From contig VZQC01000557.1 in assembly GCA_009823505.1 (NCBI GenBank), forward strand, positions 222,260-286,259: a stretch of DNA of 64,000 nucleotides. Reading direction: 5' to 3'. The position numbers and the translations under genes were made by a program. Positions 44,529-56,440 of the stretch are shown here, in pieces (the first letter of the stretch is position 1; every line of letters begins with the position of its first letter). The DNA comes from Rhizomys pruinosus. Its lineage: Eukaryota > Chordata > Mammalia > Rodentia > Spalacidae. A model generated the notes under the pieces. The model had not been told where the DNA came from, did no database searches, and saw nothing but the letters and a program-made list of their open reading frames with translations.

Positions 44529-44546
44529 CATGCGCTCGCGCGCGCG

Positions 44547-44577
<31 letters not shown>

Positions 44578-44578
44578 G
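44500..44578. repeat. (CA)n-(CG)n-(CA)n microsatellite
   Basis: CA repeats flank an alternating purine-pyrimidine core tgcatgcgctcgcgcgcgcg. Confidence 0.97.
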
Positions 44579-45003
44579 GGTCCTAACTTTTGTAAAGTTA
44601 AAGTAAGCTGGTCCCCTCAAAGGATTACCCCATACTTGGAGAACTGCCACCAGGAAGATGTCTAGCTGGTCTCAAGCTTGGCTATGGGTTGGCTGAGAAG
44701 AAAAGAGGAAAAGAAAATCTTCAGTGGGAATCATTAACTACTAGCTGATGCTCCCAGGGCCCCAACATTAGGAATATAACCCATGCGAACTCGATCAGAA
44801 TAAAAACAGCATAGGAATGGAGAAATGGACAGGAGGCCTCAACCATAGAGAGGAACTATTAGCAGCTGATCACTGCTGGGTGATCACTACTTTAAGAAAG
44901 TAATACTGGCAGACAGCACAACACCAGCATATGCCCAGTGTGTGGCATGAATAGATGTACACCTGTGGCCTGCATAACACCAGTGGGTGCCCAGGTGAGG
45001 CCC

Positions 45004-45004
45004 N
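45004..45004. other. single ambiguous base N
   Basis: Marks the left edge of the block duplicated at 59477. Confidence 0.95.
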
Positions 45005-45492
45005 TATTCAATAGAAGAAATAAGCTATGGAACAGGAATTTTGTTGAGTTATTTTTCCCAGGTCTCTCCACATGATGTCTGTGATGGTGTGCTATAGCTG
45101 GGCCTATCTCTGACTTTCTGACAATCTTCTTCAACTGAGGAAAGTGAGAGAGAAGTCAAGAGAAGAACAGAATTGATTGGCTGTCAGAAAGCATAAATTC
45201 TTTGGCATTTTTCAAGTCATGAAGTTTTCATATGCATTTGTAACATAAATAATGAGGGGGCACATTAGGGCTGTCAGGACACCACCTCTGCTGGGGATCT
45301 TTGGAATGAATGTTTCTTGGGGTTACTGAAGTATACCCTTTACCCAACTGGGATATTCAGACAATGAACTGAAACAAAATGAATACTGCTGGTTAACTTC
45401 TTTTTACTTACTTATAAGTGAATAATTAACAAGGGATAAAGTATACATATCTTATAGCTCAGTAATCATTTGCAGCTTAATGATGTCATAGT

Positions 45493-45695
45493 GGGGCTGA
45501 AGAAATGGCTCAGTGAGCTCTCAGTGACTCTTGAGAAGACCTGGGGCTTGGTTCCCATCACATACATGGTGCCTAACAACCATCTGTAGCTTCATTTCCA
45601 GAGGGTCTAACACCCTCTTCTGGCGAATGTGGGCATTGCATGCTTCACACATGGCTCACTTACATGCAGGTAAATATTCAAAAATAAAAATAAAT
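45493..45695 (+). mobile_element. B2 SINE, older (in duplicated block)
   Basis: 'ggggctgaagaaatggctca', 'ggggcttggttcccatcaca', 'acaccctcttctggcgaatg'. Confidence 0.87.
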
Positions 45696-46179
45696 AATTC
45701 TTTAATGTGATAGTGCTTTTAAAATTTAATTAACACATGAAGGTGTTCATATGTATGGTCTTCCATGTAGCATTGCATGCATGTGTTTCCTCAAACATTA
45801 TCAGATCTTTATTAAATTCCGTAAAATAAAAAAATAATAAATTCTGTAAAATATGCCCTTGGCTTCCAATTCTTAACAATAAAAGTTTAAGTCAGATTTC
45901 CCATGTTCTAATTGATTTGACTACCCACAGTGCCTAAGAAAATTCATATCATATTTTTATGCCTGAATATGAATAATGCTTTGATCGATCACATATTATA
46001 AATTTTCTTTCCTTTATAAGCATAGAAATATGATTTGTGTGCATAATTCACGGCATAAATAATTTTATGGTTTGATGGGAAATCACAGGTCTCTGACTCA
46101 GAGTTGCCAGAATTTGTGATCAGTTAGATTTAGAAGACATAAAAATTTGTCTGGTGGATTGTATTAAAAGCATGTTTTA

Positions 46180-46242
46180 TGGGCTGGAGAGATGGCCTAG
46201 CGCTGACTGCTCTTGCAGAGGACCCAGGTTTGATCCCCAGTG
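46180..46242 (+). mobile_element. B2 SINE head truncated at an N
   Basis: 'gggctggagagatggcctag' ... gatccccagtg, then N and unrelated sequence. The intact version of this same B2 is at 60652-60870. Confidence 0.93.
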
Positions 46243-46243
46243 N
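46243..46243. other. single ambiguous base N
   Basis: Right edge of the duplicated block. Confidence 0.95.
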
Positions 46244-46332
46244 CCAAACAAAATGAAAAATAAAAGAGAATGTGAAAAAAGCAGCACATTGAGAGTATTT
46301 TGCATCATCGGTTATGTTAGAAAGAAAGTTCA

Positions 46333-46490
46333 GGCCAGACATGGTGGTACACGCCTTTAATCCCAGCACTTGAGATGCAGAGGCAGGCATAGCTCTGTGA
46401 GTTCAAGGCCAGCCTGGTCTACATAGAGAGTTCCGGGACAGCTGGGGCTACAGGGAGACCCTGTCTCAAAAAGACAAAAAAGAAAAGAAA
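46333..46490 (+). mobile_element. B1 SINE with target-site duplication
   Basis: 'gccagacatggtggtacacg', 'agcctggtctacatagagag', gagaccctgtctcaaaaag. The flanking direct repeat agaaagaaagttc is at about 46319-46331 and 46490-46502. Confidence 0.95.
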
Positions 46491-46619
46491 GAAAGAAAGT
46501 TCTAAAAATCAGTCACTTAAATTTATCCCCTAGAAAACTAGACAACACAGGATAATGCCATTTTTAAGGCAATAGAAACAGAGCAGAAATGAAAATAAAA
46601 TAATAAATAAATAAATAAA

Positions 46620-47290
46620 TACACTGTTGTTTTGCCTGTCTTCAATTCCTTCTGGCAAGTGCAGCTACCCTGTGGCTGCCACTGCTTTTGCCATCCTTCA
46701 AAGACATGAGACACAGCTTTTCAACCTTCCAATATGGACTGAAGACTCATGTCTCACCAAGAATCCTCCAAAACTTCAGTGCCAGGTGGGGACTGCTGAG
46801 ACTTCCAGCTTGTGGACTGAGCAACTACTGGGATTTCAGCCTCTTCACAGTATAGACTGCCATTGTTGGACTACCCAGGCTGTATCATGGAGACCAGTAC
46901 TGGCAGATCAAGATGGGACACAGTGCTTACTAGACCTCATTTGGTGACCACAGGAAGGGAAGACCACAGTGTGGAGCACAAGGGCAGGACCGATGGTTGT
47001 TTGGGCTTGCCAAGGAGGAGACTTCAAACAATTCCTTAAGGAAAATATGGCATCTTTCAGCCTAATAAAGAAAAAAGGTTTTAAAAAATAAAAATAAATC
47101 ATAAATTGAAGATGCTAAAACCTATGATGTCATAATCTTGATATGTGTGTAGCATGAATATGTGCATATTTTGGAGTGATGCAAATTGGAAGGAACAACA
47201 ACAACAACAACAAAAAGGCTGGGTCAAAGAACCGAGTGAAATGGTGAACTTCTGCCCAAAACAGTAAACTTCTGCATTGAATATTTTAAA
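46620..47290 (+). repeat. unclassified dispersed repeat, forward copy
   Basis: 46995-47290 matches the reverse complement of 24049-24273. The preceding part (46620-46990), with 'gactgccattgttggactac'-type text, is familiar from rodent interspersed repeats, but I cannot name it. It may be an L1 3' end or an LTR. Confidence 0.65.
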
Positions 47291-47556
47291 AGAGACTGAG
47301 AAAAAGATGAGAAACATGTATGGCAGAAAGCATGAGCTCTGGTGGGGTGGGGGGCAAGGAAGGTGGAATGGGTCTGGATTTGGCTAGGAAATGTAAGAAA
47401 TGCACAAAGCTTCAATAAAAAACTGGCTTTGAAAAAAAAAGAAATGAAAATAAAAACAGGGAAACAACATAGGAAACCCACAATAAATAAATGCTGGTTC
47501 TTTGAAAAACAAATCAGTAAACATAATAAACCTTGAAGCAGACTGAGAAAAAAATG

Positions 47557-47934
47557 CTTGTGACAGTTAACCCTTACTGTCAACTAGACTGAATTTAGAA
47601 TCACCTAGAAGAAGCTTGTCTAGGCAAATTTGTGAGGAGTTTCCAGAGTCTGAGGAGGGAGGACCCTCCCTTAATGTGGGAAACACTTTCCGATGCACTG
47701 AGGTGTGGACTGGGTGCACAGGGGGAATGAGCTGGGCACCAGCACTCATGTCTGTGCCTCGAGACACAGGTGCAGAGTGACCTGCCACTGTAGATAGATC
47801 TGCTCCAAGGCCAGCCCTTGGTTGCCATGACTTCCCCACCATGGTGGATGGTGCCCTCAAACTCTGAGCAAAATAAATATTCCCTTCAATAAGCCGCCAT
47901 GCACTCCATCACAGGAAAGAGAAAAGTAGCTCAC
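47557..47934 (+). mobile_element. MaLR-type LTR
   Basis: 'ttactgtcaactagactgaa', 'gaggagtttccagagtctga', ttccccaccatggtgga, 'gagcaaaataaatattccct', 'ggaaagagaaaagtagctca': an ORR1/MT-group LTR in forward orientation, with an AATAAA signal. Confidence 0.78.
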
Positions 47935-48307
47935 GGGTCGCTGCTCCTTATCTCATGTTAAAAAGATAATAGAAAGCCAGGACTACAAATTTGCCAGTTT
48001 GATGAAGTGGACCCATTTCTTGAAAGATACAAACTACTAAACCAAACACAGGAAGAACAGATCACATAAATATGCCCACAGCCATTAAATACATTTAGAC
48101 AATTGCTAATATCCTTTCAAAAAAGAAAACAGCAGACCTACCTAGCTTTACAGACACATACTACAGAACATTTGAGAAAGAATTGGCAATCTTCCACAAT
48201 CTCTTTCAGAAAATGGAAGCAGAGGGCATGCTTCTGAACGCATTCCACAGTTCTAGCCTCGCCATCATAACAAGCTATCTCGTAGGTAACGTCTCTTGTC
48301 ACTCCTC

Positions 48308-48405
48308 AGGAAGAGACCAGACTAGCCTTGATCTCACAGAGATCAGTCTGCTTCTGCCTCCGGAGTGCTGGGATTAAAGGGGTGAGCCACCACACATGGC
48401 CTCAG
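48308..48405 (-). mobile_element. B1 SINE fragment, reverse strand
   Basis: 'gatctcacagagatcagtct', 'ggagtgctgggattaaaggg', gagccaccacacatggc. Confidence 0.85.
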
Positions 48406-49869
48406 GAGGATTTTGATTTGAAAATTCATATTTAATATTCTCTAGTGTGACTGCTGTTCTCTGTGGTCCCTCGATACCATTGGAATCCCTCATTTATTTG
48501 ACAGAAGTCACTGGACAGAAGGCTTTAAGCTAAAGACCAGGAAGAATCTTAACGATGGCAGGATAACATTGATGAAATTAGTTTCTTGATTTTTTTAACT
48601 AGTTTAGAGGCTTGAAAATCCTTTATATAGCTAGTAATATCAAAGGTGTCCAGCCTTCATGTTGAGGGAGCCTAGCCTTGGTCTCCTGTGTTAGACTTGC
48701 TATGACCTTCTGTACTGCACACCCTCTCTTCTCCCAGCTCTGGGTGCTCTGGGAACTTCCTGTGTTTGGTCTGGCCTGGCCTACCCTTCCCAGACTCCTT
48801 CTTCCCCACCTCCACCCCCACACTAGCCCCTGGTTTTCATCTTTCTTTGGACCCCCGATGCCACACGCTATCCTACGCAGACAGCATTGTCAAGATGTAC
48901 CAGTCTCCCCATACCAAGCATCCAAATATCTGGAGACCAAATAATGCACTGAACTTTTTTTTTTTCCACCCAAGAGTTTGCCTGTGATTCAGACAGTCTT
49001 GGTATTGTTGGGATAAGCTCTGGGAATCATCAAATTATCCATAAAGAAGAATAAAACAGACATGAAGATGGAAGAATTCAGTGCTTTTACAAAGTTCATC
49101 ATAAATTTGAACTTGCAGTCAGGTTTACTGAGATAAGAAACATGTGCAATGCGTTTGTTTAGAAATGCTAATGATTTCCTTCATAATGCACCATTCAGCA
49201 GGGGTAGGAAAAGAAACTTCCTCTTTAAAAGCCATTAGCCACATCCTTGGAGAAAACAAAAACTTGGACAGAGAACGCAATGAAGTAGAATTCCATATTC
49301 TTAAATAACCAAGGAGAATATTGATTCTGAATATAACCATTGGATCAAGCCCATTTGGCTTTTCCAAAGATGCTACAAGCCATATCTAGAAACTGAATAT
49401 TATATTTTAGAAGCTATGTGATCTGGAAATTATAAGTAAAATATTCATAAATTTAAAACGAATACTTCTAAGAAAAAAGATGTAGATTTTATGATGCAGG
49501 ACTTGTTAAGATCATATTAATTCGGTTCCTTAAAATCTGTTAAATTTCAGAATAAAATGGGCAATATGTCTCCCCAAAAATCAATGCACATGTCCACAAA
49601 CACGTTTGGAAAATGTTGAGTGGTTTTTTATTTAAAGCACAGGAAAAGTTTTTGTTGTGGTTTTACTGGAGCTGGCTGGAGCTGGAGGAATTATACCTGA
49701 TTACAGTCCACAAACATTTTTGAATTTTATTGGTTTGAGTGCTCAGTTCTTTATACATAATTGTGTCCTGGTTTAAAAAATCAAATATGGTTTTCCTTTG
49801 TGTCCATTCTTGCTCCTGTGCAACTTAAATTTTCAGATGAGTTTGTATAATTTAAAAAATATGAAATTA

Positions 49870-49975
49870 GTCCCCCACATGCGTGTACATACTTATAATC
49901 TCAGAATTTGAGAGGTTGAGGTAGGATGGTTATGAGTTTGAGGCCAATCCGTGTAACTTAGCAAAGACTAAGTTG
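49870..49975 (+). mobile_element. old B1-like SINE
   Basis: 'acttataatctcagaatttg', gaggttgaggtagga, gagtttgaggccaatccgt. Confidence 0.65.
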
Positions 49976-50261
49976 AGTGGGAGAGAGAGGAGAGAGAGGA
50001 GAGAGAGGTTGCTATTTCATGATGGACTTGTGATCTTACAGCAACTTGAAGGTTTGTGCTGCTTCCATATCGGGAGTGACAATTTACAATATCATCCCAG
50101 ATATTTCAAGTTCTAGATAAACAGTTTAGTTAAATACTTATGAAACCAGCAGTGGGGATTGTCTGTAATCAGAACTCATAGGACAGGTGTTCTATTAACT
50201 TCGGAGCAATTATTGTGAAAGGTCAATCAATTCTTGCTTTTTATAGGAAGATCTTGCCACT

Positions 50262-50600
50262 GTAATGTGAACATTAACTGTCCCCCTCCAGCGCTGTGTT
50301 GCAGGCTTGGTCCCCAGTATGGCACTTCTGAGAGGTAAAGGGTTCTTTGAAAAGTGGTCCTGACTGGGAGGTCTTTAGGTTCCTGGGGGCAGTGCACTTG
50401 TGGGGACAGTGGAGCCCTGGACCCTTCCTGTTTTGTGTTTCCTGGTCAGGAGGTGAGCGGGGAACCCCATCATGCTGTGCTGACTACCTCAGGTCCCAAA
50501 GCAGCAGGCTCACAAGGCATGGATGGAATCCCGCAGATGTATGAGCTAAGATAAGCTTCTCTCTTCATAAATTATCTCAAAAATTTGTAATAGCATCAGA
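50262..50600 (+). mobile_element. degenerate MaLR-like LTR
   Basis: 'gcaggcttggtccccagtat', 'gaggtctttaggttcctggg', 'tcttcataaattatctcaa' follow the order of a MaLR LTR but with many differences; the call is tentative. Confidence 0.4.
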
Positions 50601-52451
50601 ATTCTGGAAGATATACCTGCCTTAAGTTGATTTTATTCTTAACCTCCCAAACAGTGACTATAGCCTAATTCCAAAACATTTCATATTTTTGCCTAAAGCG
50701 AGGAACACTATTCAAGTCTGAATTATTGTAAATGAAGCCCTCACGCTCAGAATGGAAGGCCTGCTGCACAGTTCCTGAACTGCATAGGTCTCTGCTCTAA
50801 TTTTCCTGTTACTTTTTATTGTTGTTGTTGTTGTTGTTGTTGTAAAAGAAACTAAATACACTTTAGACATTTATGTATGAATTATCGTATTGTTAATCAT
50901 ATGCACATTGTTGCATTAAATCTCTAAAATGTTCTAAAATAGCACGGGCAAAACTCTNCCTGCTTTTCACCCTGTCTGCAGCACAAAGACAGGAATTTGA
51001 GATCTGACAGATTTGCAGTTTCACTGGGCAGTCTTGGTTCTAGTAGCCAGTGACTTTTCAGTTTTACTACCGGGGGGAAGTGTCAACTTGTTGAGAATGA
51101 GAATAAAAATGAAAATGGTTCAGTTCTTACCGGGAAGAGCAAACCAGAGGCTGATTTACCTATTGGTTGGTTTACAACAACATCCTGGTGGCAGAACCCT
51201 GATTGGTTAGTGAGACTTTGGGAACAGGAGGCCTGTAGATGATGTGAGTTAGAGCCATGAATAACTTCACAATGCTGTTTTCATCTTCTGATTCCACCGA
51301 CTGAAACCTCCAAACAATGCAGAGAAAGGTTTATTGGGTAAAATGTTAAAGCTCAGTGTCCTTAGAACATTTGGAGACATCTCTGTAGTTAAGTGGGAAA
51401 AGGGATGGAATTCAATAGTAGTCAAGCCTTCAGAATATGTGCTTTTGGTAAATTGCCCTCAGAAAGCTTAAGCCCATTTTTTTTTTTTATTTTTGCTTAA
51501 GCCCATTTTTAATCCAACTTGGTTTTTTTCTTTTCTTTTCTTTTCTTTTCTTTTTTGTTTCCTTCTAAGCCAACTTAGTTTTAAATCAATTAATTAACTT
51601 TTGTAGCCAACACTGGCTTTGAACTCACTACATAGCTGAGGCTAGGCTTGAACTCATTCATGGTATTCCTACTGAATTGGAGACTGTAGGCGTGAGCTAC
51701 CACACTGGGCTAGCTAATTTATTTTTAGAATAGAATATTCTAATTTGTATAAGTGAGATCAACTAAATCCTATATCTGTGCCTCTTATAGTAAAGAGTGG
51801 TAAAGTGCTTCAGCCCCTACTGAGGGCTGTGAACAGGGATTGTTGTGTTTAGTGCTCGTAAACCCATAAAGTTAGGACCATCGACAGGTGTACAAATTAG
51901 ACTCACCATTGTCCCATAATTGATGTCAGGTCACAGAAGTAGAAATTGAACTGAAACCCAGATAGCTGATGTCCAAGCTAATATTTTCCTGCTTGAACAG
52001 GGACAAACACAGGAAAGAAATAGGCCTTGTAAGAACATCTGAGGAACACGTGGATCAAATCTTAGGGCCAGTGTCATTTATTGGTGCTCAGTGACTCTTC
52101 CAAGAGGTAATAATATAAATGACTATAACCACTGAGGAAAGTGAAATTTGTTCTACCGATGTTTTCAAATGCACTGAGGAGTCTCAATGACAGCTTGAAA
52201 ATTACTGCACTTTCCTCAGAACATCGGGAAATGATGATGTAGGTAAGGACATCATTTAAAGTAGGAAAAGACTTTTACTCTCAGAAAAGATATTTGTATT
52301 CTGAACCTCAGGATAGGACCCAAGGTACATGTTTTTGGAAAAATTAATGATCCCTTCTGCCTTCTGCAAGCGTTGAAATAAAGAAACAAGAATCACAGAA
52401 TTAAGAAAACTTAGAGATGTACTAAATAATGCTCTATACCAATTCATTTTT
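50601..52451. other. intergenic DNA, mostly unrecognised
   Basis: (GTT)n at 50817-50842, single N at 50958, CTTTT repeats at 51528-51556, and a reverse old B1 at 51600-51715. No gene. Confidence 0.45.
51600..51715 (-). mobile_element. old B1-like SINE, reverse strand
   Basis: 'cactggctttgaactcacta', aggctaggcttgaactc, 'ggcgtgagctaccacactgg'. Confidence 0.7.
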
Positions 52452-52649
52452 TTTAATTTTTTTTTATTATTATTTATTTTTGTATGTGTATGAATGTACT
52501 GTCTGCATGCAGGTTTGTGCACCCGTGTCGTGCAATGCCGCGGAGGTCAGAAGAGGGTCTCGGATTCCCCTGGAACTGGAGTTCTCCTGGAATTGGAGTT
52601 ACAGACGGTTCTCAGCCGCCATGTGGGTGCTGGGGATCGAACCCGGGTC
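52452..52649 (-). mobile_element. B2 SINE, young subfamily, cut by the assembly gap
   Basis: Reverse near-consensus B2 with the 17-bp duplication at 52567-52600. The remaining head of the element (about 50 bp) is lost in the N gap starting at 52650. Confidence 0.95.
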
Positions 52650-53068
52650 NNNNNNNNNNNNNNNNNNNNNNNNNNNNNNNNNNNNNNNNNNNNNNNNNNN
52701 NNNNNNNNNNNNNNNNNNNNNNNNNNNNNNNNNNNNNNNNNNNNNNNNNNNNNNNNNNNNNNNNNNNNNNNNNNNNNNNNNNNNNNNNNNNNNNNNNNNN
52801 NNNNNNNNNNNNNNNNNNNNNNNNNNNNNNNNNNNNNNNNNNNNNNNNNNNNNNNNNNNNNNNNNNNNNNNNNNNNNNNNNNNNNNNNNNNNNNNNNNNN
52901 NNNNNNNNNNNNNNNNNNNNNNNNNNNNNNNNNNNNNNNNNNNNNNNNNNNNNNNNNNNNNNNNNNNNNNNNNNNNNNNNNNNNNNNNNNNNNNNNNNNN
53001 NNNNNNNNNNNNNNNNNNNNNNNNNNNNNNNNNNNNNNNNNNNNNNNNNNNNNNNNNNNNNNNNNNNN
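52650..53068. other. assembly gap (419 N)
   Basis: Unsequenced; any open frame drawn across it is meaningless. Confidence 0.99.
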
Positions 53069-53187
53069 TGTCCCTAACACTTCAGAAGAGCTGTCAGTAA
53101 CAGATACATTTTGCTGTTTTTAATTTGGCCCATTATAGCAAAAATGCTCTAGAATTTAAAGGCATGTGAGGCTCTCCCAAAAGAACT

Positions 53188-53517
53188 ACAGTTTTAGTCA
53201 CTTATTTTACTGGGACAGAGCCACCATGACCAAGGGAACTCGAAAAACGAAGACTTTCAGCTTACAGTTCCAGAAGAACTAGAGTCCATCATGGTTGGAA
53301 GATATGGTTGCCGGAGATGCCAGAGCAGAAAGCCAAGCAGGCACAGGAAGCAGAGAGTGACTGGAGATTGGTGAGGCATTTTGAACTCTTGAGGCTCACC
53401 TCCAGTGATGTACATGGCCACACTTTCTAAGACCTCTCCAAATGGTCCCACCATTTGGGGACGAAATGTCCAAATCCTTGGAGCCTATAGGGGACATTCT
53501 CATTCAAACCACCACAA
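53188..53517 (-). mobile_element. MT-type MaLR LTR, reverse strand
   Basis: 'accatgaccaagggaactcg', 'aggcacaggaagcagagagt', 'tgtacatggccacactttct', 'cattcaaaccaccacaacta'. It is the reverse counterpart of the LTR type at 7839. Confidence 0.85.
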
Positions 53518-53599
53518 CTACTTAGCTCAAGAAAATTTGTCTTCCTAGTCTAAGAGAAACAGAAGTCATTTGTGTTGTGAATTTCCAGTACCCCTTTTC

Positions 53600-53820
53600 C
53601 TTTCAGATAACTCACATACTCAGACTGGCCTGGAACTTGCTAAATAGCTAAAGATGACCTTGAACTTTGGATCCTCCTCTTCCTCCTCCTTGCACCTCCC
53701 TAGTACTGGGATTATTGTTATTATGAATGGACATTCACATCAGGGGTTCTCATGGGGATCTAGAGCACCATGCATGCTAGGCAAGCACTCTACCAGCTGA
53801 GCAACATCTTCAGCCTTCAG
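53600..53820 (-). mobile_element. B4 SINE, reverse strand
   Basis: Reverse B1-like part ('cagactggcctggaacttgc', 'gatgaccttgaactttggat') then reverse ID-like part ('gcatgctaggcaagcactct', accagctgagcaaca). Confidence 0.8.
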
Positions 53821-53959
53821 GGACTTTGTGTATTTGTGAGAATGTTTTTACATGAAATGAGATCCTGAGCTTTCTCAAGAGCATGTAACACAAATGTCAC
53901 TTCTATAACCAGTGGCAGGCATCCCCTAGTATAGGTGAGACAGTCTTATTATTTTCTTT

Positions 53960-54065
53960 TGTTTTGGAGATAAGGTCTTGCTATGTAGCCCAGGCTAGCA
54001 TCAAACTCATGATCCTCCTGTTTCTGCCTGCTAACCATTCTAGGCAAGAACAATCATGCCTATCT
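53960..54065 (-). mobile_element. old B1-like SINE, reverse strand
   Basis: 'gagataaggtcttgctatgt', agcccaggctagcatcaaac, 'gatcctcctgtttctgcctg'. Confidence 0.72.
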
Positions 54066-54141
54066 GTAATAGGTTTCTACAAAGTATGATTTCTATGGAA
54101 GCCAATTTTATAAAGAGAAGAGAGTGGGAGGAAGAAGGAAA

Positions 54142-54142
<1 letters not shown>

Positions 54143-54184
<42 letters not shown>
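54143..54184. repeat. (GA)n microsatellite
   Basis: About 20 GA units. Confidence 0.98.
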
Positions 54185-54188
<4 letters not shown>

Positions 54189-54189
54189 G

Positions 54190-56025
54190 CACTCAGTAAG
54201 ACTACTAGAAATCTCCCAGTACTGAATGCCTAACTGTGCAGTCCTCCAAAGAACTGACCATGGACATCAAATGTTTTCTTGCTCAGGGGTGGCTCCTGCC
54301 CAGGATTATAAACTGGACTGTGGTCCTTCTGAGGAAAAGGGAAGAGCCAGGAAGCCTGGTCCCCCTGTCAACCAGCCAGCTCACTTTGGCTGTAAAGGGG
54401 AAGGGCCTAAGGACCTCTAAGCCAAGAATGAGGGAGGGTCCTCTCCCACCATCACCATCTTGGGTGGAAGTCACAGAAGTCCTTAACATCCTCACCCATT
54501 CACTCTGTAAGCAAGCCTAAGAAAACTTGCTAGAATCTTCTAAACTGTAGTTTCGGAGAGTCTTCCTCGTTTTGCCTTTGGGACCTCTGGAGTCCCAAAT
54601 TCCAGCCTCTCCTGGAAGGAGTTTCAGTGACACTAACCAAAAAGCCAGTAAGCTGGTAAACTGTAGTCAAAGCTACCACGAACTTAATTGGTACTGTTTA
54701 TGGGGACAGGAGAAAGGGAAATAAAGAATACAGCTTTGGTCAAACCCACTGTTCTTTGTATGTTTCCTACATTTACTTCTAGATTAGGGATTGAAACCCA
54801 GCCTTAGTACTCCCCTCCATGAGACACTTGGAGTCACACATAATAAAACACAATCTGAATTGGAATGAGGCTGACCTTCCCTGTAAATTGAAACTTGGAA
54901 GAGACATGGGCTAACACTGCATGTGGCAAGTTCAAAGGCATCTCTTTTCTCAGGTTTACTCATTATGTTGCTAAATAATGTTATCTATTTGTTACCCTAA
55001 AATGGTATTTTCAAAGTATTTATAAAGAGACGGTAACATGGGTTTAATTGAGGTTCTCGCTGAAAGTTGCTTGGTTAGAAATGGTCAGAATAACCCCGGC
55101 AGCTCCCTTCCTGTTCCCAGGCCACAAAGAACACACTAAGTTGTGTTTTCAAAGTGTCTATGAACTGTCAGACTGCCAGATACAGCTTGGATTTGTATGA
55201 GCAAGCCAGTTAACATATCTAACTCTTTCTCCTCATTGCCAAATGGAGAAAATACAGAGAGCCTGCCTCCTTCCATCTCACAGGAATTAGACAAAGGAAC
55301 ACTGGTAGATGTATCCATCATTGTCCAATTACAAAAACACAAGTCGCACCAAATATTTCAAACAGAGAGGCTTTCATGTCACGGATTGGCTACAATGATG
55401 TAAGAAGGTACTGTACAGACTGTTCTCCAGCCGACAGATGATGGACGTCTTCCAAGCTTGTTTATGCCCACTTGCCTAGGATCATCATAACTGAACTTGC
55501 TGACTTGTCAAGGCCCACAAGAAAGGAAGGGCAGGGAGAGTCAGCCACATCTCCCAGTCAGTCAGTTGGCCCTCGTTACACATGGTCTGGGAAAAGGGCT
55601 AAGGGTAGATATAGGCTGAGGAAGCCTTATGGGGCTGTGGGGAAGCCACCATCCATTCTTGGATACAGACTTTCCATTGTGGCCTTAGGCGAAGAGCACC
55701 CACATTCCTGTCAGCAAACCTTTACCCACTGCTCTGTACATAAGCCCATAAATTCACCTGTTTCATCCAAAGTGAGAAGCAGGGGCCATGGGAAACAGCA
55801 CCCTGGCATACCATGCAGAAATATACACTTGAAAAACAGGTCCCATGTTTATGCTACTTGATTAAAGGAAGCAAGACAAGAGCAGTTTCTCAGGGGCCAG
55901 AAGGTGTCTGCGGAAGGCATGCTTTGTTTCCAGCCTACTCATGGACTGACAGACGACTACCACAGATAGGACTATGAGCCAGGAAACCAGAGCCAAGCAT
56001 GCCTAACTGACCTGAACTTGCAAAC
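54190..56025. other. intergenic DNA, nothing recognised
   Basis: Several open frames of 64-129 codons (for example 55472-55861) but no motif, splice-like structure or repeat I can name. Confidence 0.4.
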
Positions 56026-56404
56026 TCAATGTCCAGCCTATGGCCTGCAGGCCACATGTGACCAATGGTAGCTTTTAAGGTGGCCAGACACAAAATTATA
56101 AACTTATTTAAGACATTATGAAATTTTTTGCAACTTTTTTACTCCTCTGTGAGATTCTCAATTGTGAACTTTGTGGAAGACAGCATTATGTTGTAATATC
56201 AAAAGGTTGGAGGAGAGAGGTAACTTCTAGCACCCCAAATGAGGTTGGAAGCTGGAGAGTTCTTCACATGTTCCCAGATACTGATGCTATTTTTCCAGGG
56301 ACCATAATTTGTGAATGAATACTTTACCAGACATGTCCAAACTTTTGACATTACAAAATGATGCAATCATCTATAAAGTTCAAGAACTATGTCATCACAT
56401 TACA

Positions 56405-56440
<36 letters not shown>

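Larger units (their letters stand above)
45005..46242 (+). repeat. 1,238-bp block nearly identical to 59477-60714, bounded by Ns
   Basis: Starts tattcaatagaagaaataag and ends in the middle of a B2 at gatccccagtg. The other copy at 59477-60714 has the same length; I found one substitution (t at 45645, g at 60117). Single Ns at 45004 and 46243 bracket this copy, while the other copy runs smoothly into flanks and a complete B2. It contains a B2 (45493-45690), unique sequence and a truncated B2 head (46180-46242). Confidence 0.96.
47935..50261. other. intergenic DNA with scattered old SINE pieces
   Basis: A reverse B1 fragment at 48308-48405 and an old forward B1-like piece at 49870-49975; GA-rich tract at 49980-50008. 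Otherwise no gene or element recognised. A C-rich region at 48760-48860 has open frames without motifs. Confidence 0.45.

Noticed and set aside
52429..53123. Long frames of 177-223 codons on both strands
   Set aside because: They run through 419 Ns; the readable part is a B2 SINE.
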